Of a DNA stretch of 5,697 bases, positions 1 to 5,697 are shown one piece after another; position 1 is the first letter of the stretch; each line of letters opens with the position of its first letter. Location: NCBI GenBank assembly GCA_017612655.1, contig JAGAFM010000064.1, forward strand, positions 1-5,697, read 5' to 3'. This DNA comes from Clostridia bacterium (GTDB lineage Bacteria; Bacillota; Clostridia; Oscillospirales; CAG-272). Both the position numbers and the translations under genes were made by a program. Under the pieces are notes generated by a model. The model searched no databases. It was not told where the DNA came from and was given only the letters and a program-made list of their open reading frames with translations.

Positions 1-1422
1 ATTGAGGAGAATCTCGGCGTGCTCTGGGTTCGCGCGGACGAGGAGATCGGAACCCTGTACGATCCGATGACGGAAGTCGTCGCGAAAGTTGCGGACTACC
101 GTGAGAAATCCCCGTTCGAATACCGCGGATGGCACCTCTGCTCCACAAGCTCCTGGGCTACGCCAAAGTGCGAGCTCATGCTTTCCAGAAACAAGCTGAA
201 CACGGAATCCGGAATCTATTCTGCTCCCACTCTGGCATCGATCGGCGTGACGAAATTCGGCTTCACGCACAACATCAAGAATATGATCCTGCAGAGCCCG
301 CTCTACGATCCGGAGATTACCGATTACTGGCAGACGGACAACAAAGGAGAGCGGATGACCGCAGAAACATCCTACCAGATCAACTGGTTCAGCGAGAATG
401 CCCTTCAGGCTGTCGCGGCGCGAGCGATCGCGGAAGCTCAGGAGTATTCTCTCCAGTACGTCTTTATCTGCGAGGAAGACACGAAGGCCGGCGTCTGCCG
501 CCCGGACGACACAGTGCCCTTTGAATATGCCCCCGGGGAATTCATCAATCCCGAAGAGGAGAATTACAATTCAACGGTTGTCATGACGTTCATCAACCGT
601 GTGGCCCGGATTGTGAAAGAAACGCTTCCGGACGTCACGATCGCGACATTTGCCTACAAGCTGATCATGACTCCGCCCGCCTGCGCCCCGGACGACAACG
701 TCCTCATCGTCTTCGCCCCCATCGATGAAGATACGCCTACCCCGATTTGCTCCTACGATATCAAGACCAAGAAGGGCTGTACGACGAGGGTCCGCAGCTA
801 CTGTGATCATATCCGGACCTGGGCCGATCTTGCCCCGAACCTTGACATCTACAACTACTACGGCTGCACCAGGTGCGCCGCTGAATATGAACGCCCCATC
901 TGGGACAGAATTCAGCAGGATTTCCGCGATTACGTAAGTCTTGGGATTATCGGTGTGACACCGGAGGGAATCGTGGACTCGCTCGGTTGGTCCGAGGGAG
1001 ATCTGGGATCCTCGGTGTGCTGGTCAATGAACACCCTCACGTACTGGCTCTTCTCGAAGCTTGCCTGGAATCCGGAGGAGGACGTCAATGCCCTGATTCA
1101 CTACTTCTGCGAGAAGGCATACAAAGATGCTGCCCCCATTATGGAGCGCTACTACGAAGTGCTGAAATACGGATGGGACAAGGGAAATTCCAGAACGGAC
1201 TGGCAAATCGATGTCCACTGGTTCTGGGATACGGATTTCTATTACGAGTACTACGTCAAGTACCCGAGAACCGCGTCCGAACTCAAGTCGCTGCTGGAGG
1301 AAGCCTGGGAAGTTGCCGATGAATCCGTGCGCGCCCGTCTTGAGTACGTGAAGGATACCGTTATCGCCCGTCTTCAGCCGCTGATCGACGCCGGATTCGG
1401 CGAACCATTGACTGACGACTGA
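1..1422 (+). CDS. DUF4838 domain-containing glycan-associated protein (5' truncated by window edge)
   Basis: The frame is open from base 1 to the TGA at 1420-1422, giving 473 visible residues with no start in view. The first residues (E-E-N-L-G-V-L-W-V) look like the end of the N-terminal accessory domain that normally precedes DUF4838, followed by the F-E-Y-R-G-W linker at visible residues 39-44. The DUF4838 region follows: F-T-H-N (88-91), the F-I-C-E-E-D strand (155-160) where the family usually carries an acidic, Cys-containing motif, a run of N-R-V-A-R-I-V-K-E-T-L-P, several spaced cysteines, and the Y-W-L-F-S-K-L-A-W-N-P segment (348-358) typical near the domain end. The family has an alpha-glucuronidase/GH20-like TIM-barrel relationship, but its reaction is not established to my knowledge, so I assign no substrate. 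A GTG at 19 follows a GAGGAGA stretch, but the frame is open upstream and those bases encode family-like sequence, so I reject it as the start. A terminator follows at 1460. Confidence 0.85.
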   Translation: MEENLGVLWVRADEEIGTLYDPMTEVVAKVADYREKSPFEYRGWHLCSTSSWATPKCELMLSRNKLNTESGIYSAPTLASIGVTKFGFTHNIKNMILQSPLYDPEITDYWQTDNKGERMTAETSYQINWFSENALQAVAARAIAEAQEYSLQYVFICEEDTKAGVCRPDDTVPFEYAPGEFINPEEENYNSTVVMTFINRVARIVKETLPDVTIATFAYKLIMTPPACAPDDNVLIVFAPIDEDTPTPICSYDIKTKKGCTTRVRSYCDHIRTWADLAPNLDIYNYYGCTRCAAEYERPIWDRIQQDFRDYVSLGIIGVTPEGIVDSLGWSEGDLGSSVCWSMNTLTYWLFSKLAWNPEEDVNALIHYFCEKAYKDAAPIMERYYEVLKYGWDKGNSRTDWQIDVHWFWDTDFYYEYYVKYPRTASELKSLLEEAWEVADESVRARLEYVKDTVIARLQPLIDAGFGEPLTDD

Positions 1423-1459
1423 TTTCTCTGAATCACCCCCTCGAATTCAAACATTTTGC

Positions 1460-1539
1460 GAAAGCGGCTCTGCGTCCGTTCCGATTCCCTTCGGATGAAC
1501 GGATCGCGGTTAGAGCCGCTTTCCGTTTTCTTTCCTTTG
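1460..1539 (+). terminator. Rho-independent-type terminator after the DUF4838 gene
   Basis: A perfect 12-bp stem pairs 1460-1471 (GAAAGCGGCTCT) with 1512-1523 (AGAGCCGCTTTC). Inside it, 1475-1481 (TCCGTTC) pairs with 1497-1503 (GAACGGA), so the whole arm folds into one long two-part hairpin. A pyrimidine tract with several T runs (1525-1539) follows. It lies 38 bases after the stop codon and would separate the DUF4838 transcript from the genes downstream. The stem is longer than in many terminators, and the T tract is interrupted by C, so efficiency is uncertain. Confidence 0.75.
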
Positions 1540-1587
1540 ACCCGGTACAAACCGGGAAATCAAAATCTGAAAAGTCCGAAAAAAGGC

Positions 1588-1616
1588 TTTTCAAATCCCT
1601 TAATATGTAGTATAAT
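1588..1616 (+). promoter_or_regulatory. Putative sigma-A-type promoter for the GH16/solute-binding-protein unit
   Basis: A consensus -10 box TATAAT lies at 1611-1616. With a 17-base spacer the -35 position is TTTTCA at 1588-1593, four of six matches to TTGACA. The surrounding sequence is A/T-rich compared with the flanking genes, and it sits directly after the upstream terminator. The predicted transcript would have a leader of roughly 220 bases before the GTG at 1843, most of it the GH16 remnant. This may originally have been the promoter of that lost gene. Confidence 0.55.
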
Positions 1617-1630
1617 GCAAATGCATATGC
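1617..1630 (+). promoter_or_regulatory. Candidate operator: near-palindrome overlapping the expected transcription start
   Basis: GCAAATGCATATGC is a 14-base inverted repeat with a single mismatched pair (A/A next to the central ATGCAT). It begins immediately after the -10 box, where a repressor would block initiation. LacI-type sugar regulators often bind short palindromes in this position near glycan genes. The sequence does not match a cre consensus well, and no regulator gene is in the window, so the assignment rests only on symmetry and position. Confidence 0.3.
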
Positions 1631-1654
1631 GGATTTCATGGAATTCGTAATTCT

Positions 1655-1811
1655 TTGAAAACCGTCCGCAGTACCCGCTTTCTTTCCGGTACCGCAACCG
1701 TGGTGGAGCAGATTCTTGATTCACGGCTTTTCAAACACTCTTCTGACCCCGGAGGAACACGCCTCCGCCGTGCGGGAAATGGAAGCGGTTCGTGTGCAGA
1801 TCCGGCTGAAG
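1655..1811 (+). pseudogene. Frameshifted remnant of the 3' end of a GH16 glycoside hydrolase gene
   Basis: Bases 1679-1717 translate to F-L-S-G-T-A-T-V-V-E-Q-I-L and match the intact GH16 gene at 3088-3126 (F-L-A-G-T-A-T-V-G-E-Q-V-L) at 33 of 39 bases by hand count. Bases 1770-1811, in a different frame, translate to V-R-E-M-E-A-V-R-V-Q-I-R-L-K and match 3181-3222 (V-R-E-M-K-V-D-Y-V-R-I-W-Q-K), the terminal GH16 strand, at 29 of 42. Between these blocks the remnant is 52 bases against 54, a net 2-base loss that explains the frame change. The V-D-Y-V-R motif is damaged and the stop is lost. Sequence from 1655 to 1678 is only weakly alignable, and nothing of the catalytic core remains upstream. 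The middle part in the second frame (L-L-T-P-E-E-H-A-S-A) is unlike the intact gene, so the source was a related paralogue rather than a fresh copy. Confidence 0.7.
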
Positions 1812-1824
1812 AACTCGTACCAGT

Positions 1825-1832
1825 TAAGGAGG
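1825..1832 (+). promoter_or_regulatory. Ribosome binding site fixing the GTG start of the GH16 gene
   Basis: TAAGGAGG is a near-perfect Shine-Dalgarno sequence ending 10 bases before the GTG at 1843. It lies just past the end of the GH16 remnant and supports GTG rather than any internal ATG as the start. That start also gives a complete lipoprotein signal peptide. Confidence 0.8.
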
Positions 1833-1842
1833 TTTCGATTCC

Positions 1843-3225
1843 GTGAAACGATTGATTTCCATACTGATTGCTGCCCTGATGATCCTCGGCGTCCTCGTCT
1901 CCTGCGGGGAAGTCCCGACCGAGCCGGCATCGGATGTCTCCTCAGAATCGGAACAGGCTTCTGCCGAACCGTCCGATACCGAAACCGGCGCACCTGATAC
2001 CGAATCCGAAACGGAGCCCGGTTATCAGTACATTCCTCCGGAAGACGGTTCTTTTACCGTTTGCGGAATTGATCTCTCCGAGTATTCAATGCTCCTCTAT
2101 TTCGAAGCAAATGCAGCGAACGGTTATCTGAACCGTTCGATTCTGGTGAAAGACATTGAACGAAATACCGCTTCCTGCCTCGGATACGAAAAAAAGCTGA
2201 CCGTAGTCAAGAACGATCGATTCAACACGACGCCCAAGTCCGAACACGAGATTCTTTTCGGGAACAACTTCCACAGAGAAGGCATACCGGAGCTCGACCT
2301 CAAGAAGAACTGCTACGGCGTGACCGCGGACGGGACCATCTATTTTTCGGCGCCGTCGCACATGCTGTATGGTTATCTCTGGAGACTGTTCCTGGAAGAA
2401 TTCTTTGGCTACGACAGCTCGGCAGGAGAAAAGAGCGCCGGATGCGCCCTGACGGAATGTTACCGCGAGCTTCCCGAACTGGATCTCGCGAAGCTGGAAG
2501 CCAGTGGCTATTCTTTGGTTTTCGCGGACGAGTTTGACGGAGATTCCCTTGATATGGATGTCTGGGACTGGAGGGAACCCGGCCCTCGCTTTGAACCTCC
2601 GTTTTTCGATACGACTTCTTTGGATCAGGTGGTCGTCAAGGACGGGATCCTGACGATGATCGCAAAATACCGGGAAGACGGGGAATTCGGCCCGGGTTAT
2701 TACGGAGTATTCCTCGGACTCAGGCAGTATTACTGCCGCGGCTATTTTGAGGCGCGCATCAAATGTTCCTATGCTGAGGACAGGAGCCCGGATTATGCCA
2801 GTGCCTTCTGGATCGAAGGGGATGACCCTTATCACGCTGCGAACTCTCAGATGGGAATAGGCCCGGGCGGTACCGAGATCGATATCATGGAAAACTTCGG
2901 ACCGGATTATCACACGTGCTGTTTCTGGGCATCCGGGGCCAAGGAAGGCGATGCTCTGACCAACGAAGTATACCATGTCATAGGCATTGGCAATAACTAT
3001 CTGGAGGAGTATCACACTTATTCGCTGCTTTGGGACGAGGATGCCTATACGGTTTATCTGGACGGAATGGTTATTGCACACAGCTCTTTCCTTGCCGGGA
3101 CCGCTACCGTGGGGGAGCAGGTTCTTCTTTCCCTCCTCTGCTGTTCCATTGACGAAACCAAACCCGAGACCAGAGACGTGGTTCGCGAAATGAAAGTGGA
3201 CTATGTACGCATCTGGCAGAAGTAA
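1843..3225 (+). CDS. GH16 family glycoside hydrolase, surface lipoprotein with N-terminal accessory domain
   Basis: This 460-residue protein likely cleaves an extracellular beta-glucan or beta-galactan (laminarin, lichenan, agar or carrageenan type); the exact substrate cannot be read from sequence. Residues 1-21 form a lipoprotein signal with lipobox L-V-S-C and lipidation site Cys21, followed by an acidic Ser/Glu/Pro/Thr-rich tether to about residue 66. Residues about 67-220 are an alpha/beta domain with E-I-L-F-G-N (136-141) and a Y-L-W-R-L-F-L-E-E-F-F-G end, resembling the accessory domain placed before GH67 and DUF4838 domains. The GH16 domain spans about 222-460: D-E-F-D-G (229-233), R-G-Y-F-E-A-R (299-305), S-A-F-W (320-323), the retaining motif E-I-D-I-M-E with nucleophile E345, D347 and acid/base E350, the W397 strand, and a terminal V-D-Y-V-R-I-W. 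All catalytic residues are intact. The gene is 58 bases from the solute-binding-protein gene, probably in one transcript. Confidence 0.92.
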   Translation: MKRLISILIAALMILGVLVSCGEVPTEPASDVSSESEQASAEPSDTETGAPDTESETEPGYQYIPPEDGSFTVCGIDLSEYSMLLYFEANAANGYLNRSILVKDIERNTASCLGYEKKLTVVKNDRFNTTPKSEHEILFGNNFHREGIPELDLKKNCYGVTADGTIYFSAPSHMLYGYLWRLFLEEFFGYDSSAGEKSAGCALTECYRELPELDLAKLEASGYSLVFADEFDGDSLDMDVWDWREPGPRFEPPFFDTTSLDQVVVKDGILTMIAKYREDGEFGPGYYGVFLGLRQYYCRGYFEARIKCSYAEDRSPDYASAFWIEGDDPYHAANSQMGIGPGGTEIDIMENFGPDYHTCCFWASGAKEGDALTNEVYHVIGIGNNYLEEYHTYSLLWDEDAYTVYLDGMVIAHSSFLAGTATVGEQVLLSLLCCSIDETKPETRDVVREMKVDYVRIWQK

Positions 3226-3232
3226 GTCCGCA

Positions 3233-3258
3233 GGACCGCCGTCCGGCTTCGGCGGTTC
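3233..3258 (+). other. Intercistronic stem-loop between the GH16 and solute-binding-protein genes
   Basis: Bases 3233-3241 (GGACCGCCG) pair with 3250-3258 (CGGCGGTTC), nine pairs with one G-T wobble and an 8-base loop. No proper T tract follows, so it is better read as an mRNA-stabilising or partial-attenuation hairpin than as a full terminator. Such hairpins commonly set different expression levels for a binding protein and its operon neighbours. Position and pairing are direct observations; the role is inferred. Confidence 0.45.
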
Positions 3259-3267
3259 GGAACTTTG

Positions 3268-3275
3268 AAAGGGGG
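3268..3275 (+). promoter_or_regulatory. Ribosome binding site fixing the TTG start of the solute-binding-protein gene
   Basis: AAAGGGGG lies 8 bases before the TTG at 3284. No ATG or GTG is suitably placed, and the TTG begins a canonical lysine-rich lipoprotein signal (M-K-K), so the rare start codon is well supported. Confidence 0.7.
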
Positions 3276-3283
3276 ATTCTCTC

Positions 3284-4792
3284 TTGAAAAAGACAGGTCT
3301 CTTTTTATGTCTCCTTGTGTCAGCGCTGATTGCCTCCTCATGCGGCTCCGAAACAGATCAGTCGCCTGCATCCGGCGAAGGCTCTTCCTCCGTTCCGGCC
3401 TCTGAACCGGAGAGCGGAGAGACCTCCTCTGACCTGCGTTACTCCATCCCGGAGCCTGAACTACCGGAACTGGATTTCGGAGGCGAACCGTTCACGGTGT
3501 ATCTCGGCTCACTCAGCACGAGTTCCGATAACTACTACACGGAATCGACGCTGTTTCCCGCAGTTTCGTTCGTCTGGACTGAGAATCTGAACGGGGAGAT
3601 TGTCAACGACGCCGTTTTCAACCGGAATCTTGCCGCGGAACAGCGCTTCAATGTGAAGATCACGCCCCTTGTGACCGAACGCTATCCGAATGAACTGGTC
3701 ATGGCCGGGGAAACCTCCATGGACCTCGTGATGGCAAACGGCTGGGCGATGTCAAAAGTGGTAGCGGAAGGTCCCTGGATGAATCTGATCGGCTTTCCCT
3801 ATCTCAACCTCGAAGCCGAATACTGGTCGCCGCGCTGCCTCGAAGGAACCGTGGTGGACGGAATTGTCTTTATGATGCCTTCCGACTTCTGCCTGGATCC
3901 GCTTGCGAATACGGGTGTCCTGTTTTTCAACAAACGTATCCTGGAAGAGAACGATCTCCAGAACCCCTATGACTTGGTCCACAGCGACACCTGGACTTTG
4001 GAAAACTTTCTGAGGCTGGTAGCCTCGGTCGGCAGAGATCTGAACGGAGACGGCGTCATGGATGTTTCCGATTTGTACGGCGGAATCTTCCGGACACAGT
4101 GGAGACTCGGCGCCTTTATGCAGTTCTATTTCGGATGCGGAGAAGTCTTCACGAAGACGGACTCGGAGAAGGGCAGAGTGATTTCCTTCAACCCGGACAG
4201 ATCGCAGAGGGTGATCGAGATGCTCCGGGAGGTTCTGGAAGACCGTCATCTCTGTCTGGATATCAACGATATCGAGAGGATGGAGAGCAATTCCTACTAT
4301 GAGACGGTCTTTTTAGACGGGCACGCCCTCTTCTGCCAGGATTTCGTCTCCTCCCTGGATGTTTTCAGGGAGATGGAGGATGATTTCGGAATCGTCCCCA
4401 ATCCCAAATATGACGAGACTCAGGACCGCTATTATCAGAGGGTAGTCCCGACCTCGACCATGTTTGCGATCCCGGTTACCGTTCAGAACGAAGAAAAGAC
4501 GGGAGCCATAACAGAGTACTTGTCCTGGCTTTCTCACTCGACCGTGCTTCCCGCGTTTTATGAGGTTACGGTTCAGACGAAACGGACACGCGACGAGGAT
4601 ACGATTGAGATGCTGGACATCATCCGTGCCTCGAGGATTTTCGAATTCGGAGAGATCTACTACTCGTGGATCGGACACTACATCTGGGATTCTTACGAGG
4701 AGGGGACGTTCAGCAAGGCGTCCTCTTCGGAAAAAATACTGACCAAACGGCTGAACAAGCTTCTGAATCAGGTAACCAGCGCAGGCAGCTGA
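3284..4792 (+). CDS. Extracellular solute-binding lipoprotein of an ABC sugar importer
   Basis: This 502-residue protein is a large Clostridia-type family 1 solute-binding protein, expected to capture oligosaccharides outside the membrane and deliver them to an ABC permease. A lipoprotein signal covers residues 1-20 (A-S-S-C, lipidated Cys20), followed by a Ser/Glu/Pro-rich tether to about residue 50. The mature domain opens with G-E-P-F-T-V-Y-L, then N-D-A-V-F-N-R-N near 108-115, D-L-V-M-A-N-G at 147-153, G-V-L-F-F-N-K-R-I-L, and the W-T-L-E-N-F segment. At 252-260 it has D-L-N-G-D-G-V-M-D followed by D-L-Y-G, an EF-hand/dockerin-like loop common in this subfamily and probably a calcium site. 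The C-terminal region is helical and ends with a Lys/Leu-rich helix. No permease or ATPase gene follows. The link to the GH16 product is inferred from adjacency; the ligand cannot be named. Confidence 0.88.
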   Translation: MKKTGLFLCLLVSALIASSCGSETDQSPASGEGSSSVPASEPESGETSSDLRYSIPEPELPELDFGGEPFTVYLGSLSTSSDNYYTESTLFPAVSFVWTENLNGEIVNDAVFNRNLAAEQRFNVKITPLVTERYPNELVMAGETSMDLVMANGWAMSKVVAEGPWMNLIGFPYLNLEAEYWSPRCLEGTVVDGIVFMMPSDFCLDPLANTGVLFFNKRILEENDLQNPYDLVHSDTWTLENFLRLVASVGRDLNGDGVMDVSDLYGGIFRTQWRLGAFMQFYFGCGEVFTKTDSEKGRVISFNPDRSQRVIEMLREVLEDRHLCLDINDIERMESNSYYETVFLDGHALFCQDFVSSLDVFREMEDDFGIVPNPKYDETQDRYYQRVVPTSTMFAIPVTVQNEEKTGAITEYLSWLSHSTVLPAFYEVTVQTKRTRDEDTIEMLDIIRASRIFEFGEIYYSWIGHYIWDSYEEGTFSKASSSEKILTKRLNKLLNQVTSAGS

Positions 4793-4821
4793 CCGGCCGG
4801 TCAACCGGGACGGTCTTGTTC
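4791..4821 (+). terminator. Candidate weak terminator or attenuator after the solute-binding-protein gene
   Basis: A perfect 14-base palindrome (TGACCGGCCGGTCA, 4790-4803) includes the stop codon. An alternative fold pairs GACCG (4791-4795) with CGGTC (4811-4815) and CCGG (4797-4800) with CCGG (4805-4808) around a TCAA loop, followed by TTGTTC. The T tract is short, so termination may be partial and some ahcY expression could come from read-through. No convincing separate promoter is visible between here and ahcY. Confidence 0.45.
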
Positions 4822-4833
4822 AATAACGTTTTG

Positions 4834-4841
4834 TAAGGAGG
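4834..4841 (+). promoter_or_regulatory. Strong Shine-Dalgarno sequence displaced from the ahcY start
   Basis: TAAGGAGG is the best ribosome binding site before ahcY but ends 50 bases upstream of the conserved ATG at 4892. The nearer GGAAGAG (4874-4880) is weak and lies inside a stem. The only start-like codon at normal distance is CTG at 4850, in frame with ahcY, which would add 14 residues. Confidence 0.6.
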
Positions 4842-4843
4842 CA

Positions 4844-4882
4844 GACTCTCTGCCGGCGGGAAAGCCCGATTCCGGAAGAGTC
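4844..4882 (+). promoter_or_regulatory. Leader hairpin between the Shine-Dalgarno sequence and the ahcY ATG
   Basis: Three blocks nest into one 14-bp stem: GACTCT (4844-4849) with AGAGTC (4877-4882), CCGG (4853-4856) with CCGG (4872-4875), and CGGG (4857-4860) with CCCG (4865-4868). The loop is AAAG; the internal loop has CTG on one side and a single A on the other, and a 3-base bulge (ATT) interrupts the 3' arm. When folded, two bases before and nine bases after the stem leave an effective spacing of 11 bases from Shine-Dalgarno to ATG, close to the 8-10 bases of the two upstream genes. Confidence 0.55.
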
Positions 4883-4891
4883 AAATGGTTT

Positions 4892-5697
4892 ATGAGTCAA
4901 ATTAAAGACATTTCTCTCGCTTCATCCGGCAAAGACAAAATCGAATGGGTCAAAAGCTATATGCCGATTCTGAATGCAATCGGCAAACGGTTTTCCGAGG
5001 AAAAGCCCTTCTCGGGAAAACGGATTGCGATGTCGATCCATCTGGAGGCTAAAACCGCTTTTCTTGCCCAGACGCTTGCCATGGGCGGTGCGGAAGTCGC
5101 CATGACGGGATGCAACCCCCTTTCGACACAGGACGATGTGGCCGCCGCCATGGCTTCTCTCGGCTTCGAAGTCAATGCGTGGCGCGGCGTGTCTGACACG
5201 GAGTATACGGAGCATCTGAAACGAACCCTTTCCGTCCGTCCGGATGTGATGATCGACGACGGGGGAGACCTGACTTCTCTGCTTCACGGCGAGTGCAGAG
5301 CCTATGGAGAAAGGCTTCTCGGAGGCTGCGAGGAAACGACGACAGGTATTCACCGTCTCTTTGCCAGACAGGCTGCCGGCCTTCTGGATTATACCATGAT
5401 CGACGTCAACGACGCTGACTGCAAGCACCTGTTCGACAACCGTTACGGAACCGGGCAGTCGACACTGGACGGAATCATGAACGCAACGAATCTGATCGTA
5501 GCCGGAAAGACAGTGGTTGTCGCGGGTTACGGTTGGTGTGGCAAGGGCTTTGCCATGCGTGCGAAAGGGATGGGCGCCGTCGTGATCGTGACGGAGATTG
5601 ATCCGGTCAAAGCGATTGAAGCCGTCATGGATGGTTTTACGGTTCTCCCGATGGATGAGGCGGCGAAAATCGGAGATCTGTTCGTGACGCTGACCGG
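4892..5697 (+). CDS. ahcY: S-adenosylhomocysteine hydrolase, 3' end beyond window
   Basis: The enzyme reversibly cleaves S-adenosylhomocysteine to adenosine and homocysteine using bound NAD, clearing the product inhibitor of methyltransferases in the cytoplasm. There are 268 visible residues out of roughly 400-420 expected for the short (Thermotoga/archaeal-like) clade. Landmarks are M-S-I-H-L-E-A-K-T near 47-55, N-P-L-S-T-Q-D-D-V, the D-D-G-G-D-L substrate motif, E-E-T-T-T-G, N-D-A-D-C-K-H-L-F-D-N-R-Y-G with the catalytic Lys and Asp four residues apart, and the Rossmann motif G-Y-G-W-C-G-K-G at 212-219 followed by V-T-E-I-D-P. All active-site residues expected in this part are present. The ATG at 4892 matches the usual family N-terminus (M-S-x-I-K-D-I-S-L-A). 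It follows a glycan cluster to which it has no obvious functional tie. The frame is open to the last base, so it is cut by the window and not a broken gene. Confidence 0.95.
   Translation, partial: MSQIKDISLASSGKDKIEWVKSYMPILNAIGKRFSEEKPFSGKRIAMSIHLEAKTAFLAQTLAMGGAEVAMTGCNPLSTQDDVAAAMASLGFEVNAWRGVSDTEYTEHLKRTLSVRPDVMIDDGGDLTSLLHGECRAYGERLLGGCEETTTGIHRLFARQAAGLLDYTMIDVNDADCKHLFDNRYGTGQSTLDGIMNATNLIVAGKTVVVAGYGWCGKGFAMRAKGMGAVVIVTEIDPVKAIEAVMDGFTVLPMDEAAKIGDLFVTLT

Noticed and set aside
1..21. GTG at 19 with GAGGAGA eight bases upstream, as a start for the DUF4838 gene
   Set aside because: The frame is open from base 1, and the upstream codons encode the conserved end of the accessory domain, so the real start lies before the window.
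1588..1630. CcpA catabolite-response (cre) site at the promoter
   Set aside because: The inverted repeat lacks the central CG and does not fit the cre consensus.
1433..1650. Short open frames on both strands across the terminator and promoter region
   Set aside because: They are built from the terminator hairpin arms and AT-rich promoter sequence, and have no ribosome binding site or family-like residues.
2086..3081. A 331-codon open frame on the - strand opposite the GH16 gene
   Set aside because: It lies wholly inside a strongly supported GH16 gene, has no recognisable domain or signal, and its absence of stops is explained by the codon bias of the + strand gene.
3752..4804. Two - strand open frames of about 165 codons opposite the solute-binding-protein gene
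   Set aside because: They have no family-like content and are fully covered by a well-supported gene on the other strand; they are shadows.
4793..4891. A SAH or SAM riboswitch upstream of ahcY
   Set aside because: The gap is only 99 bases, and I could not find the conserved core of known SAH or SAM aptamers; the visible structure is a simple hairpin. A covariance-model search would settle it.
4922..5428. A 168-codon - strand frame opposite ahcY
   Set aside because: The + strand translation is unmistakably S-adenosylhomocysteine hydrolase from 4892 to the window end; the reverse frame is a shadow.

Overview
The window comes from a moderately GC-rich bacterial chromosome, most likely an uncultured gut- or rumen-type member of the Bacillota (Clostridia). 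The support is two Gram-positive-style lipoprotein signal peptides with Ser/Glu/Pro-rich tethers, strong AGGAGG-type ribosome binding sites in front of GTG and TTG starts, and a secreted-glycan gene set (DUF4838 protein, GH16 enzyme, ABC-type solute-binding lipoprotein). The lineage is an inference from gene style; there is no rRNA or marker tree here. All genes lie on the + strand.

Layout: (1) 1-1422 is the 3' part of a DUF4838 glycan-associated protein whose start lies before the window. (2) 1423-1842 is non-coding. It holds a long terminator hairpin, a good sigma-A-like promoter with a near-palindrome just after its -10 box, and a frameshifted remnant of the 3' end of a GH16 gene. (3) 1843-3225 is an intact GH16 glycanase lipoprotein with an extra N-terminal domain that resembles the accessory domain usually placed in front of DUF4838 or GH67 catalytic domains. 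(4) 3284-4792 is an extracellular solute-binding lipoprotein of an ABC sugar-importer type with a dockerin-like DxNxDGxxD calcium-binding loop. (5) 4892-5697 is the first two thirds of S-adenosylhomocysteine hydrolase (ahcY), which runs off the window.

Genes 1, 3 and 4 plausibly form a surface glycan-foraging cluster: the GH16 enzyme cuts an extracellular beta-glucan or galactan, the DUF4838 protein acts on the same or a related glycan, and the binding lipoprotein captures the released oligosaccharide. No permease or ATPase gene is in view, and the next gene is a housekeeping one, so the transporter partner must be elsewhere or upstream.

No wholly new system is evident. The two observations I consider most worth checking are the decayed GH16 tail sitting between a promoter and its intact relative, and the ahcY leader, where a strong Shine-Dalgarno sequence is 50 bases from the conserved ATG but is separated from it by a 14-bp hairpin whose folding would restore a spacing of about 11 bases.
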